This document shows positions 60,359 through 64,000 of a stretch of DNA of 64,000 nt, piece after piece. The number at the start of each line of letters is the position of its first letter. The stretch's first letter is position 1. The notes below the pieces were generated by a model, which saw nothing but the letters and a program-made list of their open reading frames with translations, was not told where the DNA came from and did no database searches. The DNA is taken from contig JAMPHD010000001.1 in the NCBI GenBank assembly GCA_023663635.1, positions 454,383 through 518,382 on the forward strand, given 5' to 3'. This DNA comes from Acetatifactor muris. Its GTDB lineage: Bacteria > Bacillota > Clostridia > Lachnospirales > Lachnospiraceae. Made by a program: the position numbers and the translations under genes.

Positions 60359-61417
60359 ATGGATCTGGACAGTATTTGGGCGGAGTATGGGTTTGACGAA
60401 CTGCAGTCGGGGTTGGACACGCTGTTTCCGCAGTATGGGATCTCGCTGTCCGAGCTGATGCAGCGGTTGCTGCAGGGGGATGTGACGGGAGTGCTGACCG
60501 ATTTTGTAAGTCAGGCGTTTCAGGGGCTGACCGGGCCTTTTGCGGATATGAAGAGCGTTTTCGTGCGGCTGTTGGTCCTGGGCGTGGTGTCCGCCCTCAT
60601 GAGTCATTTTACGGAGGTATTCGACCGGCATCAGGTGGCGGATCTGAGTTTTTATTTCATGTATCTTCTCATGACGGCGGTATTGTTAAAATGTTTCGGA
60701 CAGGCGGCGGGAACTGCCGTGGAGACCATGGGGAACATCGTGCTGTTCGTGCGTCTGCTGATGCCGGTCTGGCTGTTGGCAGTGGGGATGGCGACGGGGA
60801 GTTTCACGGTGAGCGGCTATTATCAGCTCCTGTTGATCCTGATATATGGGGTGCAGCAGATTTTGGTGGGAGTGGTGGTGCCGTTGACTTACTGCTATTG
60901 TATGTTGGCGGTGATAAACGGTATCTGGAGCGAGGAGAAACTGACGCTGCTCATCGAATTTTTGGAGAAACTGATCGGTTGGATCCTAAAGGCGGCGGTG
61001 GGGATCGTGACCGGGGTCAGCGTCTTTCAAGCGGTGCTGACCCCGGTGCTGGACTCAGTGAAGACGGGGGCGCTGCAGAAGGCCGTGTCCGCCTTGCCGG
61101 GGATAGGCAATACGGCGGACGGTATGCTGGAGCTTGTGTTGGGCTCGGCGGTGGTCATCAAAAACAGCGTGGGGGTGCTCCTGCTGTTGCTCTTACTGTT
61201 GCTGTGTGCCGCGCCCTTGGCCAAGATCTTTCTGATGGCGCTGCTCTTAAAGGGAGCGGCGGCTTTCATGGGGATCGTCAGCGATAAGCGGATCACCTCC
61301 TGCGCCAACCGCACGGGAGACGCGGGGCTGATGCTCTTTAAAGTCACGGGCACGGCCATGTTTCTGTTTCTGATAACCATAGCCATTGTGGCGACAACGA
61401 CCAACAGGGGGTTCTGA
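60359..61417 (+). CDS. spoIIIAE: Stage III sporulation protein AE
   Basis: This 352-residue polytopic protein has about eight hydrophobic segments and the SpoIIIAE pattern (FYFMYLLMTAVLLKCF, YGVQQILVGVVVPLTY, TADGMLELVLGSAVVIKNSVG). It lacks the cleaved signal peptide seen in some homologues. It forms part of the membrane channel. It begins 10 bases after spoIIIAD. Confidence 0.95.
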   Translation: MDLDSIWAEYGFDELQSGLDTLFPQYGISLSELMQRLLQGDVTGVLTDFVSQAFQGLTGPFADMKSVFVRLLVLGVVSALMSHFTEVFDRHQVADLSFYFMYLLMTAVLLKCFGQAAGTAVETMGNIVLFVRLLMPVWLLAVGMATGSFTVSGYYQLLLILIYGVQQILVGVVVPLTYCYCMLAVINGIWSEEKLTLLIEFLEKLIGWILKAAVGIVTGVSVFQAVLTPVLDSVKTGALQKAVSALPGIGNTADGMLELVLGSAVVIKNSVGVLLLLLLLLLCAAPLAKIFLMALLLKGAAAFMGIVSDKRITSCANRTGDAGLMLFKVTGTAMFLFLITIAIVATTTNRGF

Positions 61418-61418
61418 C

Positions 61419-61922
61419 ATGCGGATCAATCTGATGGAGACCATTTGCAGGACGGGGATCTTCGTGATCTGCGCGCAGGTTTTGATTCATCTTCGGCCCG
61501 ACAGATCCTATGAAAAATATTTAAAGATGTGGGTGAGCGCCATCATCCTGCTGCAGCTTTTCACGGCCGCGGGCAGTTTTCTTGCGGGGGAAGGTGAGGG
61601 AGGTTTGGCGGCGCAGGTGTCACTGTTTCGGGAACAATTGGAGCAGGGGATGCTTGAGATGGCGGAGAATCAGGCACGGAGAAACGAGGTTCTTGATGGA
61701 ATGACTCTGGAGGAGGTGCAGAGGCTGGCGGCAGCAGGGGCGGCCGGAGAGGATGGGGCAGTCGGAGAGGATGGGGCAGTCGGAGAGGATGGGGCGGTCG
61801 GAGAGAGTGGGGAGAGCGGAACGCCCGGGCAGACGAATCCGACCGGAAATATTGAGATACATACCCAAATAGACCCGATAGACAGGATAGAGTTGGGGGG
61901 AGGCGGGGAAAGCGATGATTGA
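61419..61922 (+). CDS. spoIIIAF: Stage III sporulation protein AF
   Basis: This 167-residue protein has two N-terminal hydrophobic helices (about residues 5-24 and 35-55; YEKYLKMWVSAIILLQLF), as in SpoIIIAF, and a soluble C-terminal part. That part has a tandem repeat GEDGAV encoded by an 18-bp unit repeated three times. The end overlaps spoIIIAG by 8 bases. ATG 61419 is one base after the spoIIIAE stop. Confidence 0.9.
   Translation: MRINLMETICRTGIFVICAQVLIHLRPDRSYEKYLKMWVSAIILLQLFTAAGSFLAGEGEGGLAAQVSLFREQLEQGMLEMAENQARRNEVLDGMTLEEVQRLAAAGAAGEDGAVGEDGAVGEDGAVGESGESGTPGQTNPTGNIEIHTQIDPIDRIELGGGGESDD
61746..61810 (+). repeat. 18-bp tandem repeat in spoIIIAF
   Basis: Three units of GGAGAGGATGGGGCAGTC (61746-61763, 61764-61781, 61782-61799) and a fourth partial copy encode GEDGAV repeats. 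The unit is a multiple of three, so copy-number change keeps the frame. Confidence 0.88.
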
Positions 61923-62628
61923 TCTGCGGGAAAACGCAATAAACGCGGTGAATGCGGTGAAGGACGGAAATTGGCGGGAGTTGGCCCGGAAGTGGTTCCG
62001 CAGGGACAATCTGATCGTCATGGTGTTGGTCGGCATACTTTTATTTGTCGTCGCGCTGCCGGTCCGGAAGGAGGACGAGGAGAACTCATCGGGGAAAACG
62101 GATGTGGCGGAAGATCGGGAGACGGCGCGTACTACAGGGACGGGCGGCGGACAGGCGGGCGATGGGAAAACGGGCGGCGGACAAATAGGTGATGCGGGAA
62201 CGGATGCCGCGCAGCCGAAACAGGATTATGAGTCGAGACAGGAATCCCGACTGGCAGAGTGTCTCTCTGCCATCGAGGGAGTGGGCAAAGTGGAAGTGAT
62301 GCTCACCTTTGTGTCCACGGAGGAACTGGTGGTGGAGAAGGATACCCCCACCACGCGCTCCGGCACCGAGGAGAGGGACAGCGAGGGCGGCAGCCGCACG
62401 GTGACTCAGTTTGAGAAGGGGGAGAGTACGGTCTATCGGACCGGAGCAGGGGAGAGCGAACCCTATGTGATCAAGACGCTGAATCCGCGGGTGGAGGGAG
62501 TGCTGGTGATCGCGGAGGGAGCGGGACAGGGCAATGTCAATCGAAACATCACGGCCATCGCGCAGGCGCTGTTCGGGGTGGAGGCGCACAAGGTCATGGT
62601 GGTGCCCATGGAAACAGGGCGGCAGTGA
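61915..62628 (+). CDS. spoIIIAG: Stage III sporulation protein AG
   Basis: This 237-residue protein has one membrane helix (about residues 33-50), a Gly/Thr-rich linker (about 58-100) and a C-terminal ring-building-motif domain (LAECLSAIEGVGKVEVMLTF, GVLVIAEGAGQGNVNRNI). SpoIIIAG forms a ring in the intermembrane space. Consistent with the family by order and motif. Confidence 0.95.
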   Translation: MIDLRENAINAVNAVKDGNWRELARKWFRRDNLIVMVLVGILLFVVALPVRKEDEENSSGKTDVAEDRETARTTGTGGGQAGDGKTGGGQIGDAGTDAAQPKQDYESRQESRLAECLSAIEGVGKVEVMLTFVSTEELVVEKDTPTTRSGTEERDSEGGSRTVTQFEKGESTVYRTGAGESEPYVIKTLNPRVEGVLVIAEGAGQGNVNRNITAIAQALFGVEAHKVMVVPMETGRQ

Positions 62629-62706
62629 TTCATATATTAGGCGGAAGGCTCATACAATGGAATGGAAAAGGACTTTCCATAAATAAAGAAAAAGAGGGAG
62701 AGCACT

Positions 62707-63447
62707 GTGAAAAACTTAGTCAAGAAAAATCAGCTTATGATTACCGCACTTGCTGTCATGATCGCCATAGCGGGTTATCTGCAGTTTGCGGGGGCCAATC
62801 TGGAGGAGGAATATCTGACGGTGGACGATGCGGATGTGGTAAATCCCGTGGATTCCACAGGGGTTATCACGGAAAATTACAGGGCGGGCAGTATCGACAG
62901 CAGCACGGATGTGGACGGATTGTTGGATCTGTCGGAGGACGACCTGCTGTCCGCGGGTTTCATGGAGATCGAGAGTCTTGACTCCGATGTGGATGTCATT
63001 ATGGACGACTATCTGAGTGAGGGAATGCAGGTGGCGGAGGTCACTCCCGAGAGCGGTGAGATCCCCGGGGAGGCCGTGTTCACCTCCACAACGGGTGTGG
63101 CGGTGCTGTCGGATGCCAAGCTTTTGAAGGAGCAGACCCGGGCCAGAAATAAGGAGACTCTGATGCAGATCATCGGTAGCGACGGACTGACCGATGAGCA
63201 GAAACAGGACGCGGTGGACAGCATGGTGGCGATGACCGTCATCGCGGAGAAGGAATCCGCGGCGGAGATCCTTTTGGAGGCAAAGGGATTTTCGGATGTG
63301 GTGGTGAGCATCGCCGGGGATATGGCGGATGTGGTGGTGAACGCGGTGGAGCTCACCGATGTGCAGCGCGCCCAGATCGAGGACATCATCATGCGCAAAA
63401 CCGATATCGCCGCAGAAAATATTGTGATCAGCACTGTTGTGGAATGA
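62707..63447 (+). CDS. spoIIIAH: Stage III sporulation protein AH
   Basis: This 246-residue protein starts at GTG 62707 with GAGGGAG upstream. It has one N-terminal membrane helix, an acidic linker and a C-terminal YscJ/FliF-like domain (KESAAEILLEAKGFSDVVVS, DVVVNAVELTDVQRAQIEDI). SpoIIIAH binds the forespore protein SpoIIQ across the septum. It is the last gene of the operon. Confidence 0.95.
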   Translation: MKNLVKKNQLMITALAVMIAIAGYLQFAGANLEEEYLTVDDADVVNPVDSTGVITENYRAGSIDSSTDVDGLLDLSEDDLLSAGFMEIESLDSDVDVIMDDYLSEGMQVAEVTPESGEIPGEAVFTSTTGVAVLSDAKLLKEQTRARNKETLMQIIGSDGLTDEQKQDAVDSMVAMTVIAEKESAAEILLEAKGFSDVVVSIAGDMADVVVNAVELTDVQRAQIEDIIMRKTDIAAENIVISTVVE

Positions 63448-63497
63448 TTTTTTGTGGTATGCTGAAAGTACATATTACCTGAAAGGAATAAAATACC

Positions 63498-64000
63498 ATG
63501 AAGAGAGTGTTTTTGATCGTGCTGGACAGTTTTGGGATCGGCAGCATGGAGGATGCGGCGGAGTACAATGACGCGGGGACCAACACCATCGGCAGCGTCT
63601 CCCGCAGCCCGTATTTTCACCTGCCGAACCTTAAGAAGATGGGACTCTTTCAGATAGAGGGCGTAAAGGTGGCGGAGAGTGAAGGAGACTTGGCGTGGTC
63701 CGCGCAGGGGCCTCACACCGCCGCCATTGCCCGTATGAGGGAGGCGTCCCGCGGGAAAGATACCACCATCGGACATTGGGAGATCGCCGGCATTTGTTCT
63801 CCTAAGCCGCTGCCCACCTATCCGGAGGGATTCCCGGAGGAGGTGCTCGCGCCCTTTCGGGAGCGGACGGGCCGAGGTGTGCTCTGCAACAGACCCTACT
63901 CGGGGACGCAGGTGATCGCCGATTACGGGGAGGAGCATATGCGCACGGGAGATCTGATCGTGTACACTTCCGCGGACAGTGTCTTTCAGATCGCGGCTCA
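63498..64000 (+). CDS. deoB: Phosphopentomutase, 5' part only
   Basis: The first 167 codons of a phosphopentomutase, cut by the window edge, include the metal-binding LIVLDSFGIGSMEDA start and the GKDTTIGHWEI segment with the catalytic Thr. DeoB interconverts ribose 1- and 5-phosphates (and deoxy forms) in nucleoside breakdown. AAGGA lies 11 bases before the ATG. No purine-salvage partner is in the visible part. Confidence 0.95.
   Translation, partial: MKRVFLIVLDSFGIGSMEDAAEYNDAGTNTIGSVSRSPYFHLPNLKKMGLFQIEGVKVAESEGDLAWSAQGPHTAAIARMREASRGKDTTIGHWEIAGICSPKPLPTYPEGFPEEVLAPFRERTGRGVLCNRPYSGTQVIADYGEEHMRTGDLIVYTSADSVFQIAA

Overview
The window looks like chromosome of a spore-forming, anaerobic Lachnospiraceae-type Clostridium relative. 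The evidence is a complete spoIIIAA-AH operon, HemZ, a Rel (p)ppGpp enzyme, a fructose PTS with HPr and enzyme I, a stand-alone glycyl-radical protein, purine-synthesis genes in Clostridia-like order, and moderately GC-rich core genes with strong GGAGG-type ribosome sites. No rRNA, tRNA, CRISPR array, prophage or transposase was seen.

Layout. 0-1 kb: an AT-rich islet with an XRE regulator between two 68-bp direct repeats. 1.1-3.1 kb: a YtrA-type GntR regulator with an ABC transporter. 3.2-10.1 kb: an uncharacterised four-gene cluster encoding a 1197-residue helical-repeat protein, a divergent Hsp70-like protein, a TPR-like protein and a coiled-coil membrane protein. 10.2-19.9 kb: purC, purF, trpF, a membrane protein, purB, a PurF paralogue without glutaminase residues, purA and a HAD phosphatase. 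20-26.5 kb: SEC-C and CBS proteins, apt, rel, an MBL hydrolase and hemZ. 26.5-27.3 kb: an AT-rich PIN/AbrB toxin-antitoxin pair. 27.6-36.1 kb: a DUF362 protein, hisS, aspS, an Sfp-type phosphopantetheinyl transferase and a heterodimeric ABC exporter. 36.2-40.7 kb: a coiled-coil protein, an amidase, a Na/Pi symporter, an SCP2 protein, a PAP2 phosphatase and an NYN/OST-HTH protein. 40.9-45.8 kb: fruK, fruA, an HPr variant and ptsI. 45.8-48 kb: an AT-rich islet with a secreted protein, an XRE regulator and a DUF2975 protein. 48-52.7 kb: a membrane-anchored CBM2-GH5 glucanase, a transglutaminase-like protein, a DtxR-family regulator, a palindrome-tiled non-coding element and a FeoB-associated small protein. 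52.8-57.6 kb: an AT-rich islet with a two-component system, a BcrAB-like transporter and small membrane or regulatory genes. 57.7-64 kb: grcA, the spoIIIA operon and the start of deoB.

How the genes fit together. The core is anabolic (IMP and AMP synthesis, adenine salvage, tRNA charging) linked to stringent-response and sporulation functions. AT-rich accessory islets sit between core operons and carry regulators, a toxin-antitoxin pair and a resistance- or immunity-type transporter. The best candidate for an undescribed system is the 3.2-10.1 kb Hsp70-like cluster. Other points to check are a probable one-base lesion at the end of spoIIIAA, a 14-bp minisatellite inside the spoIIIA operon, a palindrome-tiled element at 52.2-52.4 kb, a PurF paralogue stripped of its glutaminase site, and an HPr lacking the regulatory serine. 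All functional calls come from reading motifs by eye. No database search was run.
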